Positions 44,054 to 55,389 of a stretch of DNA of 64,000 nt are shown here, in pieces; the first letter of the stretch is position 1, and every line of letters begins with the position of its first letter. The notes under the pieces are model-generated. The model searched no databases. It was not told the origin of the DNA and saw nothing but the letters and a program-made list of their open reading frames with translations. The position numbers were made by a program, and so were the translations under genes. Source of the DNA: Impatiens glandulifera (Eukaryota; Streptophyta; Magnoliopsida; Ericales; Balsaminaceae). The stretch spans positions 33,763,133-33,827,132 of the forward strand of contig NC_061863.1 in the NCBI RefSeq assembly GCF_907164915.1, read 5' to 3'.

Positions 44054-46760
44054 ATGTCAGTCGATTTCTTCTTCATCTAAGCTTAAAATCCTAATATGTA
44101 TAAGATAATGTATTTCGCACAAAACACAATGTAGGTAGACTTCGAATCGGTGTATTCGTTAGGGATGTCAGCGATGGTGATGATGTTCAGAACCTTAGAG
44201 GCTTCCGGCCTAAGGAAGTTTCTAGGCGGTCCTTACATTCTTCACGAACAGGAGGTTCGTGAGTTCTTTGCATCGGCGAAGCTGGTTAGAGACACCGTTC
44301 AGGCGATGGTGAAGGGTGGTGAAATTTCTATCTCTGAGCCTTGCAGATTCTTAGGCTTCTAACGGATGGACTTGCAGCCTTCGACGAGATTCCGGCCGAG
44401 GAAATCTCGGAAATGCAACCCATCTTCTCAAACATCTTTGGTCCCATTGATACCCATGGGAAGAAGCAGTATCTCAAATGTGAGTTATGTCTTCTTAATG
44501 ATATCATCTCCAAGTCTCTTCAGGCGAGAGTAGGGTCATTTGACGCCTACACTTAGGAGAGATTTGAGATTGTGGTGGCCATATCGAAGTGGATGACTAT
44601 CAAATGATCGTCCATTCTTTTTTCTATTTTTGTTTAATGGTATATATGCCGAAGAAGTAGAGTGTGGGCTTCTCAGTCCAACTTAGTAGGGTTCTTGAGC
44701 ACCTACAGGTGCCCTTGGGCAAAGGTGCCAATTTAAATGTAAGCAAGATTATGAACTGTAACATTATTGGGAACTATATCTCTTGGATGAAGGTGATTAA
44801 AGAATATGTGTCCACTTTATCCGCTCTGTAGTCGAGTGGTTAGTCGACCACTCAGTCTAAGCACCCTGACGCCTCTAGTCGTAAAACCCCAGTAAAGAGG
44901 AGAAAGATAACGGTGCAAGAGTCAACTGCGAGCTCCACAAGCCAGAAGAGAACTTTTGTCGGAGAAACGACTAAGATTGTCTCCATTGTGAAGAAGGATA
45001 GATTGGAGGTGTCTCACTCTGTAGAGGTGTCTCCCTTAGTATCCTTTGTTTTACCTTCGGACGTAGCGCCTGTTGAGGCGTTTGTTGTGAATCAATCTGA
45101 AGAACCAGCGCCTGTCGAGCCTGCTGGCCAGACTGCAGATACTCGTGCAGCAGAAGCCTCTCCCAAGGTAACATCTCAATATGTTTTGGTCGTAGAGCCT
45201 ACTAAAGTTCCCGATGTTCAACAAATTGATGAACCAACTGCTGAGTCAGTTGGTAACATTGTTGAATAAAGACCTACAGGGGACAGTGTTGTCTCTCCTG
45301 CAGCATCAGCGACTGCTGAAGCTGTTGGACTGGTTGCTGAATCTACTGTTGTTCAGACGACACCTTCTCCTGATGTAGAGTAGTTTGATGTCCCTCAACC
45401 TGAATTTGTTGCTTCGAAGGCAACAGTTCCCTTCTCCGAGTTTTCTCCCGTTGCAATTTTAAGAGAAGTTCGAGTTGCACAGGGTATCGTCTTCGAAGAC
45501 CTAACCCTAAACCCAAGCCTATTGAAGTTGTAGGTAAAGGTAAAGGACCCTTGGTTGATATTCCCGAATCTCTCTTAGAGTTGCAGCAATCTCTTGACCT
45601 CATCATGGAGGAGATTGAATTCACTGCCTCTAAGAGAATAGAGGCCTCATCACGGCATCTCACCCCGTCTGAGCAGAAGTCGTCTATTGAGAAGGAGCCT
45701 TCCATGGCTGCTGAGTAGCTCTCAGCTCCTATTTATAAGAAGACCTCTTTTGTTCAATCAATCTCATCAGACAAGGAGACGTTTGGAGAGAGGCGATCAT
45801 CCCTCAAATCCAAACGATTTTCTCCTTCTTCATCAAATAAATCCCTCCCTAATAAATCTCTCAGTTCTAAAGAGGTTTCGGGATTTATCAAGGATCTATA
45901 CGCTGAAATTGAAGGGTAGACGGTGAGTCTCGAACTATGATCAATGTGACTCGAGGCTCATCTCCAGATAAAGAACCAAAGTCGTCTTCCATTCAAGTAA
46001 GTATTTGAGCCTCCCCTATTCTCTCTGTTCCAGTTGGCTCCCACATTGTCTCTTCTGCTCCCTCTTCCCTTGAGATGTCTTCTTGGGGAATCATCGATCT
46101 CCAGAAATTCATTATAGAAGCTCTTGTGCCTATGCAGAAGAGAATCAATTTAATCTTTAATAAGTTGGAGATTCTGGAAGAGCAGACTTCTTAGAACGCG
46201 AATGTTACTACTGAAGTAGCCCTGACTCAAGGAAATGCAATCAAAGAGTTGTCGAGTACTTCGGATGAAGTATCGATGATCATTAATTAGTTGACGAGGA
46301 TGAAGACCACTCTACTTAAGAACAACTTCAACCTCCACAATGAGACAAGGTTAACAATGGGTATGTTCGGCCTTCAACTGCTCGAAATATCTAAATCCCT
46401 CAAGATAGTTGAAGCTGAGCGAAACGAAGATACTATCGCAGTCGCTAAACGCTTCCAAGACGAAGAAGATTATGTTGATGAATCTACTAAAGTTATTGAC
46501 CCTATTATTGATAATGTTAAAAAGGGAGAAGGTAGTTATCGAGGGGGAAGAGGTGGAAGAGATGGTTGCGGTCGGGGCACTCGTTCTAGAAGGAAGCCAT
46601 ACCAAGGATGACGAGGAGGTGATTGAGGAGGAGGTCTAGGTGCCGACTGTGGAGGAGGTCGAGGAAGAAAAAGTTGATGGAAAAGTCTTCTCTTTGGAGA
46701 AGGCGAAGGCAATCAAAACGAAAACTGAAGCTTCAAGAATTAAAAGGGGGGAATCTCAAA
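44054..46760 (+). pseudogene. Accessory ORF of G, long form, broken
   Basis: The first ATG at 44054 (MSVDFF) meets stops quickly. The conserved domain is readable from about 44140: VDFESVYSLGMSA, MFRTLEASGLRKFLGG, EQEVREFFASAKLV, then in another frame KYLKCELCLLNDIISKSL-like sequence to 44556. The middle (44913-45269) is Pro/Val/Glu-rich with SPKVTSQYVLVVEPTKVP, shared with B. The C-terminal part (46291-46611) has a helical stretch (KNNFNLHNETRLTMGMFGL) and an RG tail, GSYRGGRGGRDGCGRGTRSR. In the intact ancestor it would have been some 850-900 residues. Numerous stops and frame changes are present. Function unknown. Confidence 0.65.
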
Positions 46761-46855
46761 CTTTGTATATTTTATGTTTTTTATAATTATATAAAACTAT
46801 TATTTATCTTTTAATTTCTTGTTCTTAATTTAATTTTAACTTAGTTTTACCATTA

Positions 46856-46869
46856 TAAAAAAGGGGAAA
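46856..46869 (+). other. Polypurine tract of G
   Basis: AAAAAAGGGGAAAT next to the LTR start TGTTAGATTAAG. Confidence 0.75.
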
Positions 46870-47969
46870 TTGTTAGATTAAGTTAAATAAAGAAAAAAAA
46901 TTAATTATACGACATAGTTTTAATGATGTGTTCGTGAACAAAACTAAATTGTGTAAATTGTATATGCGCAGGTACGTCTGAAGAAGCGCGAGAAGACATT
47001 TTTCTTCAACAGACGTCTTGGTCTGAAGAAGTGCGCGAGCATACGTCTCTCTCTAGAAGACGCCTTACTTCAGAAGTTATCTGAAGAAGCGCGAGCAGAC
47101 AACTTGCTTCAGCAGTCGTCTAAAGAAGCGTATGTCTATCTACATAGCTTATTAGCATAAAGAACAATAGTGTTCGTTATCAGCAGTCTGCCAAGTCACC
47201 TTAATACATTTAACTATCAAGTACTCAATTATTTCTCTAGCTCGCATTGTACCTTCTAGTACACCACGTTTTACCGAATATTCCACAGTACAATCCGGTA
47301 CGCCACAATCTAACAAATATATATTCTTATGTACGATCTCGTACATCTGGCATACGTCTAACGGAAATCTGACATGTATCCAAAAGGCGAATTCAATCTT
47401 GCTAAACTTTAGATATAAAAGGTGATCAAAATACAACGACGAAATCTCCCTTCTGAACACTTCCGCGATTACGAATTCTAAAGTGCTAAGTGCTGCGGTT
47501 TACTCTCTCTAAGATTACTCTGTAATTCACTAAGTTGAGCTATTGTTAATGTACTATCTAAGTGTATTTTTAGTATTGTAAGTTGAACAGAACGTTGTTT
47601 GTTTAATAGAGTGATAGTTAGGAGTTCAGAAACAGGCAGCTTTTAAGTCTTGTATTTCTGATTGGGTTTGTGTAGTTGTTATATGAATAAAAACCTTCTT
47701 CTAAAAAACCTTCTAGAAACAAAAGAAGGTGTTATCTTCGAACATTCATAAAACTCCTTGTGTTATTTCATTTCTCTATCTTACAATCGTTTATCTACCG
47801 CTTCAAATCGAGCAAGCATTTCTGCACTTGAATCCGTTCAAGAGTTTTCAAAGATTTGTGAAGAATATAAACAGATTTTCATCTTTAACAGAATTAAAAT
47901 TGAATTGAAAGTTATATTTAGTACAACAATATCCAACCCCCCCTTTTATTGATGTACCCGATTCTAACA
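46870..47969 (+). repeat. G 3' LTR (1.1 kb)
   Basis: TGTTAGATTAAG to CGATTCTAACA. It contains an array-like stretch of GAAGAAGCGCGAG and AGACGTCT motifs (46975-47150), an ACATTCATAAAACTCC block near 47740-47756 and the CTTGAATCCGTTCAAG palindrome near 47829-47844. It is related to B at its start. The minus-strand ORF at 47152-47460 resembles the chance ORF in LTR B (4184-4396), showing shared LTR sequence and not a gene. Confidence 0.8.
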
Positions 47970-47977
47970 TATATAAA

Positions 47978-48674
47978 TGATGTTACAAAAAAATTAATTA
48001 AATACAATATTACAATAACGAAATCACCAAAATACAATGTTGATTCAAGGCATGTGCTTAGCACATTTCCCTTAAAACAGTTTCACCGTCTTCCCTGTGT
48101 TGGAGCTTATCACAGATGCTTGTCTCCTAGGGTACAACGAATCTAGTAGTGATTCAGCACCAGAATCACTACGCAGCGAACTTGATAAAGTACATGAATC
48201 AATCACCGGGTTTCAATGGAAATACAACGAGTCGAGAACTCAAAGACACTTGATTGAGTGAAAAATTCAAAAAACACTCAGATGAGTGAAAAACTTGAAG
48301 AACACTCAAATGAGTGAAGAACTCGAAGAACACTCAAGAAAACAAATAAAAAAACTTTCGAATTCTAGAGAGATTATGGAATGAGTGAAAATAGATAGAA
48401 GATATAGGAAGAGTTTCAACATGAGGGGATATTTATAGCCGAAAATTAAACCATCACAATAAATTCATTTATGAATCCAACGGCTGTCATTCCTAGACTC
48501 TTGACATTTCAAGACTCTTGCCATTCGATCATATCTATTACCATTAAATTTCGCTAAAAATTCACATTTGAATTTATTATGAATTTATATTAATTTGGAT
48601 TAAATTAAATTTAATTTATTTATTCAAATTTTCATTTTCATTTATTTAATGAAATTAGTTTAAAATTTCAAACA
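47978..48674 (-). repeat. L-family LTR, copy 2 (minus)
   Basis: Aligns with 1247-1935 from TGATGTTACAAA to the AAACA end, same orientation. No polypurine tract borders it on the right and no primer site on the left. It lies only 8 bp from the end of the G LTR. It could be a solo LTR or the 5' LTR of the element whose 3' LTR is copy 1. Confidence 0.6.
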
Positions 48675-49474
48675 ATGGAATGGAGGAGAGAATCAAGAAA
48701 CAATAAAAAAAAAATGAAAATGGAACAAGAAATGATGATTTTACTATTGTATAGTGGAGTGAAAAATTTATTAAAGTTGACAATGGAATAACTTACCGGT
48801 ATTCAATATCGGACTCAGAATCGACCTTAAGGTAAGGCAATATATGCAGTTACATAGGGCTCAATTTCTATAGGGCCTTCATTTTTTAATATTTAATAAT
48901 ATTATATTATTAATTTTATTTTTTTTTAATATTAAATATATATATATACTTTTGTATTTTATTTTTAATCTCTTATTTTCTTATTATAATATATTAATTA
49001 TTAATATTTCATTTTATATTATTAAAATTTAAAAAGATAAAAATATTAATATTTTAGGAAACCACAAATTTTAATATGTCGGACTCTGATTGCTTATGAG
49101 ATTGGACCAGACCACTCAATACATTTTTGCCTAAATTCCAGTAGCATGTAATGAGAATGAGGGATAGGTTTTTTCAACAACAATCAATAATGTTCACTAA
49201 CAGATCCTTAAGCTTCTTTAGGGAAAATAGTTCATTTGGAATAGCACCATATATGTTAGAGATGGATATTGTTAAATCTCTTTAATATTTTTTTTTACGT
49301 TTTTTCCTATTCTCATTATTTTTCTGTTAATTATTAATTTTGTCAAAAATTACATTGTAAAATCGTCGCAAAATTTTGACAGTCAAAAAATATTAGTAAA
49401 GTTTCGACACAAATTCACTTATTTTTTTTAATAGTGTATTGAAGGTGATTTATTCTAAGGATATAAATATAGAT
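48675..49474. other. AT-rich intergenic sequence
   Basis: Very AT-rich, with poly-A/T runs and short TA repeats around 48890-48950. I see no ORF, RNA gene or clear repeat. A TTACATAGGGCTC...ATAGGGCCTTC segment near 48850-48885 may be a remnant of an old transposon. Confidence 0.5.
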
Positions 49475-49757
49475 TGTAACAAAGTCACAACCAGGATCTC
49501 GATGATCGAACAGTGAAGAATTATATTGGAAAATGAATAAAACTCTAGATAATGAAAAACTGAAAATGAGATTATGTCTATTAAACTTGATATAAAAGAA
49601 GAACACGATTACAAAACTTAAATAAAGTAAACATAACTAAGAGACATGAAGGGTCTCATTTATTAAAGATAAGATCAAGAGGCTTGGACAATCCAAGAGA
49701 CTCTTACATAACAAAAAGATTCCTTAATTGTTATTATTATTACTTTAATTTCTAACA
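49475..49757 (-). repeat. I 3' LTR (283 bp)
   Basis: TGTAACAAAGTCACAACC to TTTCTAACA, bordered on the right by the polypurine tract. Confidence 0.9.
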
Positions 49758-49770
49758 CTCCCCCTTAAAG
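49758..49770 (-). other. Polypurine tract of I
   Basis: CTTTAAGGGGGAG on the minus strand, ending at the LTR. Confidence 0.85.
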
Positions 49771-52700
49771 TGATGTCCGATGAACTAGTCCCAACTTAGA
49801 TCGTAGATTTTCGAACGGACCTTTAGGAAGTGCTTCTATGAAGATATCAGCAACATTGTCTTCACTCCTTACTGCAACCATCTCAATGATTCCCTCTAAT
49901 ACTTTTTCACGAATAAAGTGATGCTCCAACTCAATGTGTTTTGTCCTCGCATGAAACACAGGATTTGAAGTCAATTTAATAGCACTCAAATTATCTCCAT
50001 GTATAGGAACTGGATGATCAAACTTGACATGAAAATCCTCCCAGAGTCTACGAAGCCATGTGCACTCCTGTGCTGCATGAGTTGATGCTTTGTATTCTGC
50101 TTCTGTTGTAGACAAGGATACCGATCCTTGTTTCCTACTACTCCAAGATATGCTAGTGTTTCCACAAAGAAAAACAAACTCAGATGTGGACCTTCGATCG
50201 TCTCGATCTCCAGCAAAGTCAGCATCTGCATATCCTTGCAAGACAAATTTCGCATCTTTCTCATATAGTAGACCAATATCTAACGAGGTATTAATATACT
50301 TCAAAATTTTCTTCGCTTCTTCGAGGTGTGGTTTCCTTGGCTTCTGCATGTATCGACTCACCACTCCAACTGCATAAGCAATGTCAGGCCTTGTTATAGT
50401 CAGATAAATCAAACTTCCCACAAGAGCACGATAAGGACGAGGATCTGGTAGACATGTTCCTTCGTCTCGACTAAGTCTGGGATTTACGTCGAGAGGAGTA
50501 TAGCTCTTTTTTCCATCAGTCATACCAAATTTTTCTACCAACTTCTTTGCATAGTTGATCTGCGATACAAACAACCCTTTATCGAAATTTTCGATTTGCA
50601 GACCAAGGAAGGTTCCAAGTTCACCAAGATTCTTCATCTCAAAACGAAGCGAGAGCTCTTCTTGTAGACGAGCAACCTCATCATAGTTACTGCCCGTCAA
50701 GATTATGTCATCCACATAAAGAAGCACCACCACCATCTGTCCATGATTCTTCTTTATAAATAGACTTGAGTCGGATTCTGAAGCCTTATACCCACAAAAT
50801 TGAAGATATTCTGCAATCTTTCCATACCAAGCACGAGGGGCTTGCTTTAATCCATATAGTGCCTTCTTAAGTCTACAGACCAATTGGGGACCACTAGTCT
50901 GCTCGAATCCAGGTGGTTGTTCCATATATATTGGACGATCAAGTTCTCCGTAGATAAATGCATTCTTGACATCCAATTGCCACAACTTCCATCGAGAACT
51001 TGCTGCTAAGGCCAACACAGTGCGAATTGACGTCATCTTCGCAACTGGGCTGAATGTCTCCTCGTAATCTTCTCCATACTTCTGTGAGAATCCTCGAGCG
51101 ACCAATCTAGCTTTGTATCGATCTATGTTTCCATCAGCCTTTCACTTGATTCGATACACCCACTTACATGTGACTGCTTGAGTATCAGGAGGCTTCGGAA
51201 CAACATCCCATGTCTCATTCTTCTTGAGAGCATGCATTTCCTCCTCCATTGCTGCCACCCATTCCTTGACAATTTTTGCTTCATTATAAGAAGTGGGTTC
51301 CTCGTCGTCTATTGCGTTTGCCAAGAAACAAGAGAAGGTTGTTACAAAATTATCATCCCTAAATCGAAGGGGCCTTACAATGTTCCTTTTTGGTAGAGAT
51401 TCCCCATTCTGTTGTTGACTTGATTCTTCCTGATGTGGACTTCCTGGTAACCTTTCACCTTTGGCTCCTTCATCGACTGAAGTATCTTGAGCTATGTCAG
51501 GGCTCCCCCTGTCACTATTATCACTACTACAGGAGCTTCCCATAGACGTGGGAATGGGAAGATCAGTCTGAACAATTTCTTCAACATCCTTCATATAGTG
51601 CGAAGAAATTTCGTCGAAAACAACATCTCTCGACACAGTGCATTTGTGGGTTGATGGATCCATACACCGCCACCCTTTCCTTCTCTAGTCATAGCCGACA
51701 AATACGCATTTGATTGCCTTCGCATCCAATTTTCTCCTTCTCGAGTCTGGAATATGGACATAACAAGTAGATCCAAAAACTCGAAAATGTTTAACATTTG
51801 GCTTAAAACCAAAAAGCATCTCGAATGGAGATTTGAACTCATTTGGGCTAAGCGGAACTCGATTGATGACATGAGCAGCACAACTCATGCCTTCTGCCCA
51901 TAACTGCCTTGGTATATTCTTCATATGCAGCCAAGACTTACAAGTCTCTGTAAGGTGTCGAATCTTCCTTTCGGCTATCCCATTCTGTTGCGGGGTCTCG
52001 GGGCAAGAGAGTTCTCTTTTTATGCCATTTTGCCTACAAAACAGTTCAAACTCTTTTGAGCAAAATTCCCCACCATTGTCTGTCCGCAATACTCGAATTT
52101 TCCTTTCTTGTTCTCCTTCTACCGTCTCCTTGAACTCGAGAAATTTAGAGAACACTTCAGACTTCTCTTTCACAAAGTACACCCAAGTGAACCTGGAGAA
52201 ATCATCCACAAACAACAGCAACATATATTTACTTCCCGAGTATGAGGCAGTTCGAGTTGGTCCCATCAAGTCACTATGAACTCGATCCAAAGGACCCTTA
52301 CTTCTCGATACAGAGTTGTCGAAAGGAAGTCGATGAGCCTTCCCATATTGACATCCTTCACACACACTACCCTCCTCAATTCTCAGATCTTCAGGTAGAC
52401 CTTCGACAAGTTTCTTTCGAGACATAACACTGAGCTTAGTCATATTGACATGCCCAAGTCTTGCATGCCATAGAAAAGAGGTGCTTTTGTCGTTCACCCT
52501 TTCTATGTACGAATTTGAAGCTGAAAGGACAAAGAGATCATTTATTCGAGTTCCAGTGTGGACCACATCCGCCTTGATTTCTTTCATGTTCCTTAAGAAC
52601 TTCACATCATTTGGACCAAACAACACCAAATTTCCAGCGTCTACAGCATTTGCAACCGAGAAGAGATTCTTCTGAATTCCTGGAACGTGGTAGACATTCT

Positions 52701-53799
52701 TCAGAGTAATAGATTCTCCTTTATCGCTTTCAATGACAACTGATCCTTCCTTTTTAACTTCGTGAACCGAGTTATCAGCCGTGACAATGCCAGCGCCCCC
52801 ATTATGAACTCGACTCGACGAGAACACAGAACCATCTCTAGTAACATGATGTTTGCACCCTGAATCGACGATCCACCTTTGATCGATCTCCTATTTATCA
52901 TGAGAAGCCTCTGTTTTCGTTTCCTTCGAAGTCGTCACATCGACATGAAAAGCCTTGTCCCAGTCCTCCTCAACACGCTGGTTAGACTTTTTTCCGAAAT
53001 TTGAACCAGCAAAATTTCCATTCAAATTTACTCGATAGTCTCTCTTGAAGTGTCCAGTCTTTCCGCACCTGAAACACTTAACGGACTTCTTAGGAATATT
53101 TGAAGAATCTTGACCTGTTTCTTCCTTCTTCGACTTTCCCTTTTTCCAGCTCGATTTCTTCACGAACAACGCACTGTTCGACTCCTCCTTTATACTCGTT
53201 CCAGCCATTTGTGCGGCCAACGACTCTTGAGATGACAAGAGATTTTCAAACTCCTCGAGTGAAGGTTGTTGAGCCCAACCTTGAATCGAGGTGATGAATG
53301 GTGTATATTCGGGTCGAAGTCCTCGAACAATATGCCTCTTTGTTCGAGCCTCTGAGATTTTCTCATCTGGGTTCAATAAAGAAATTTCTAAGCAAATATT
53401 CTTTACCTTAAGAAAGAACTCCGAGACAAATCCGATTTGCTTTGCGGCTGCCAACTCGTTTTCAAGCATCTGGAGACGAGCCTCGTTCTTCTTATTGAAA
53501 AGACGATCAAGCGTTTCCCAGATCTCACGAGCAGATCCACAGCCGATGATGTGTTCAAACAGATTGTGGGAGATTGACCTCTTCAACACAAATTCTGCCT
53601 TTGCGTTGAGTCTCTTCCGCTTCTTCGATGCTTCTGCATTTTCAGCAACATCCTCATGAGCTACATCATCATCGTCTACGACGATGTCCCACAAATCTTC
53701 CCCAACCAGGTACGATTCCATACAGGTTTTCCATATCCGGTAGTTTGACTGGTTTAACAACTCCAAACCGAGTCCAGCTACACGACCACCACTTTCCAT
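49765..53799 (-). pseudogene. gag-pol: gag-pol polyprotein of element I, three nonsense codons
   Basis: One frame of about 1,344 codons starting MESGGRVAGLGLELLNQSNY at 53799; an apparent upstream start lies in the LTR and is ignored. Gag: UBN2-like CMESYLVGEDLWDIV, then a zinc knuckle CFRCGKTGHFKRDYRV whose fourth ligand Cys is Tyr. TAG at 52891-52893, then protease WIVDSGC with DSG intact. Integrase: HARLGHVN, CEGCQYGKAH, HSDLMGP, RTDNGGEF and NGIAERKIRHL keep the D-D-E set. TAG at 51685-51687 in the segment after FVGYD, TGA at 51142-51144 after WVYRIK. RT: WQLDVKNAFIYGELDRPIYM, YGLKQAPRAWYGK, LLYVDDIILTG intact. RNase H: YADADFAGDRDDRRS, SLSTTEAEYKA; ends LRSKLGLVHRTSL. No frameshift is seen. 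The TGA is best explained by CGA to TGA at a CpG. Confidence 0.9.
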
Positions 53800-53834
53800 A
53801 TCGAATAACAACGATACCTTCTTCAACAATATTA

Positions 53835-53851
53835 CCAAAGCTCTGATACCA
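53835..53851 (-). other. Primer-binding site of I
   Basis: TGGTATCAGAGCTTTGG on the minus strand, directly inside the 5' LTR. Confidence 0.9.
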
Positions 53852-54137
53852 TGTAACGAAGTCACAACTAGGATCTCGATGATCGAACAGTGAAGAATTA
53901 TATTGGAAAGTGAATAAAACTCTAGATAATGAAAAACTGAAAATGAGATTATGTCTATTGAACTTGATATAAAAGAAGAACACGATTACAAAACTTAAAT
54001 AAAGTAAACATAACTAAGAGACATGAAGGGTCTCATTTATTAAAGATAAGATCAAGATGCTTGGACAATCCAAGAGACTCTTGCATAACAAAAAGATTCC
54101 TTAATTGTTATTATTATTATTACTTTAATTTCTAACA
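53852..54137 (-). repeat. I 5' LTR (286 bp)
   Basis: TGTAACGAAGTCACAACT to TTTCTAACA; six substitutions and one TTA unit from the 3' copy. Confidence 0.9.
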
Positions 54138-55323
54138 TAAATTATATTATAAATAAAAATTTAATTTATTTAAAATTATAATATAATATATTGTTTAAAT
54201 ATTTATATATAATTTATAAATTAAGTCATGCCTTTCAAACTCTAAATTCTAAATTTGTCCATATTCATGGCTAATATTTATCAAATCCACACCATCAAAT
54301 CAAATGAAAATTTGTCAAACTTTAGTAATCCAAAATACCTTCAAAACACAGTTAAAAAGGAAAATTAGTCACACGAAATTCATACAAAGTACTTATCCTT
54401 CAGAGAGTATTTGTGACACTCATACTAACGAAAATATTAGTTGGATAGCCTTTACAAATTATATATATATATATATATATAGGTCGGAAACTTCTATTTG
54501 TAACTTTCAATGCAAATATTTTTTTTGGGTAGTGTCTTTACACTTGCTACCATAGTGTTACTCTCCGCTTAGTTATTGTTCTATAGTCTTTGATTTTAGG
54601 TCATTAGAAATATTTATGGGGTTGTTTTAAAACAAAACTTTCATTAAATTAATTATTTAAATTAAAATAATGAATTAGAATTTTGATCCATAAATTTATT
54701 GACTTTGTAGTCTTAGAAATAAGTGATGCAATGCAAGTTTCTTATAATTAAAAAACAGGAGAAAAAAATAATTATTGGTAAATGATTTTAACGAAAAGAT
54801 AATTATTTTTTAGTAAAAAGACTTAAAAGGGATTGATATATATATGAATAAAATAAAAAATTATAATTTAAAATATAGAATATTTTAGTAATTTAGTTAA
54901 TGACATGAGTGATGTGATTGTTGAGAAATGATTGTTTGAAAATTTGATTTTAATTGAGTTTTTTTAAAAATCGAAAAAGAATAATACCTTAATAAATAAT
55001 ACATCAAACCAGCTCTATGTTGCTGAACTATATATATATATAAAAACAAAAGATTTAAATTGCAAGGACATGCATAACATGATTATTTTGAAGTAGGTAA
55101 AGCGCGAGAACAAGCATGGCTGCAAAATTCTTTCTCACACGCACACAGTGACTCCATTCCAGCCAGCCACTTTCCGTAATCATGCATATTGAATTATATT
55201 TGTTAGCAGAGAAACAGTTGAAAAGTACAAATAGAAGTACCATCCTACCTACTTATACTTACTCTTAACTACTCCTCCTATTACGTAAACAAACTACATT
55301 CCCAAACAGAACTTTCTCTAGCT
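54138..55323. other. Intergenic region upstream of the BURP gene
   Basis: AT-rich host sequence with a TA microsatellite at about 54459-54481 and another at 55031-55041. No ORF or transposon ends recognised. The last few hundred bases should hold the BURP promoter; I did not find a clear set of stress-response motifs. Confidence 0.5.
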
Positions 55324-55331
55324 TATAAATA
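55324..55331 (+). promoter_or_regulatory. TATA box of the BURP gene
   Basis: TATAAATA 66 bp before the ATG at 55390, giving an expected start near 55355 and a leader of about 35 bases. Confidence 0.65.
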
Positions 55332-55389
55332 CATGAGCTTGTCCTCACTTCTTTGGCATCCACTACACAAGCTACCTCTTTGTTGCAGT

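Larger units (their letters stand above)
39813..47969 (+). mobile_element. Element G: 5'-truncated Sirevirus-like copia element
   Basis: Plus-strand order: gag tail (39824-40183), protease/integrase, RT/RNase H to 43344, linker, accessory ORF (44054 to about 46760), polypurine tract (46856-46869) and 3' LTR (46870-47969). The 5' LTR and most of gag are missing; the left edge is the head-to-head junction with D. I treat pol and accessory region as one element because F shows the same order, although a junction between two elements in the linker cannot be excluded. Confidence 0.7.
49475..54137 (-). mobile_element. Element I: nearly complete Ty1/copia element
   Basis: 4663 bp with short LTRs (283 and 286 bp), polypurine tract CTTTAAGGGGGAG and primer site TGGTATCAGAGC. 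Flanks TAGAT (left) and TAAAT (right) are probably a 5-bp duplication with one later change. The LTRs differ at six positions plus one extra TTA unit, about 2%, so this is among the younger insertions here. It holds a single long gag-pol reading frame with three stop codons. The family is Ty1/copia but not the Sirevirus type: no accessory ORF and no shared LTR modules. Confidence 0.9.

Noticed and set aside
45980..46010. Possible intron donor CAAGTAAGTA in accessory ORF of G
   Set aside because: The corresponding B sequence codes through the site (IQVSIQTSHL), so it is coding and not a splice site.
48850..48885. Possible old hAT-type remnant (ATAGGGCTC...ATAGGGCC)
   Set aside because: Too short, with no terminal repeats or target-site duplication that I could define.
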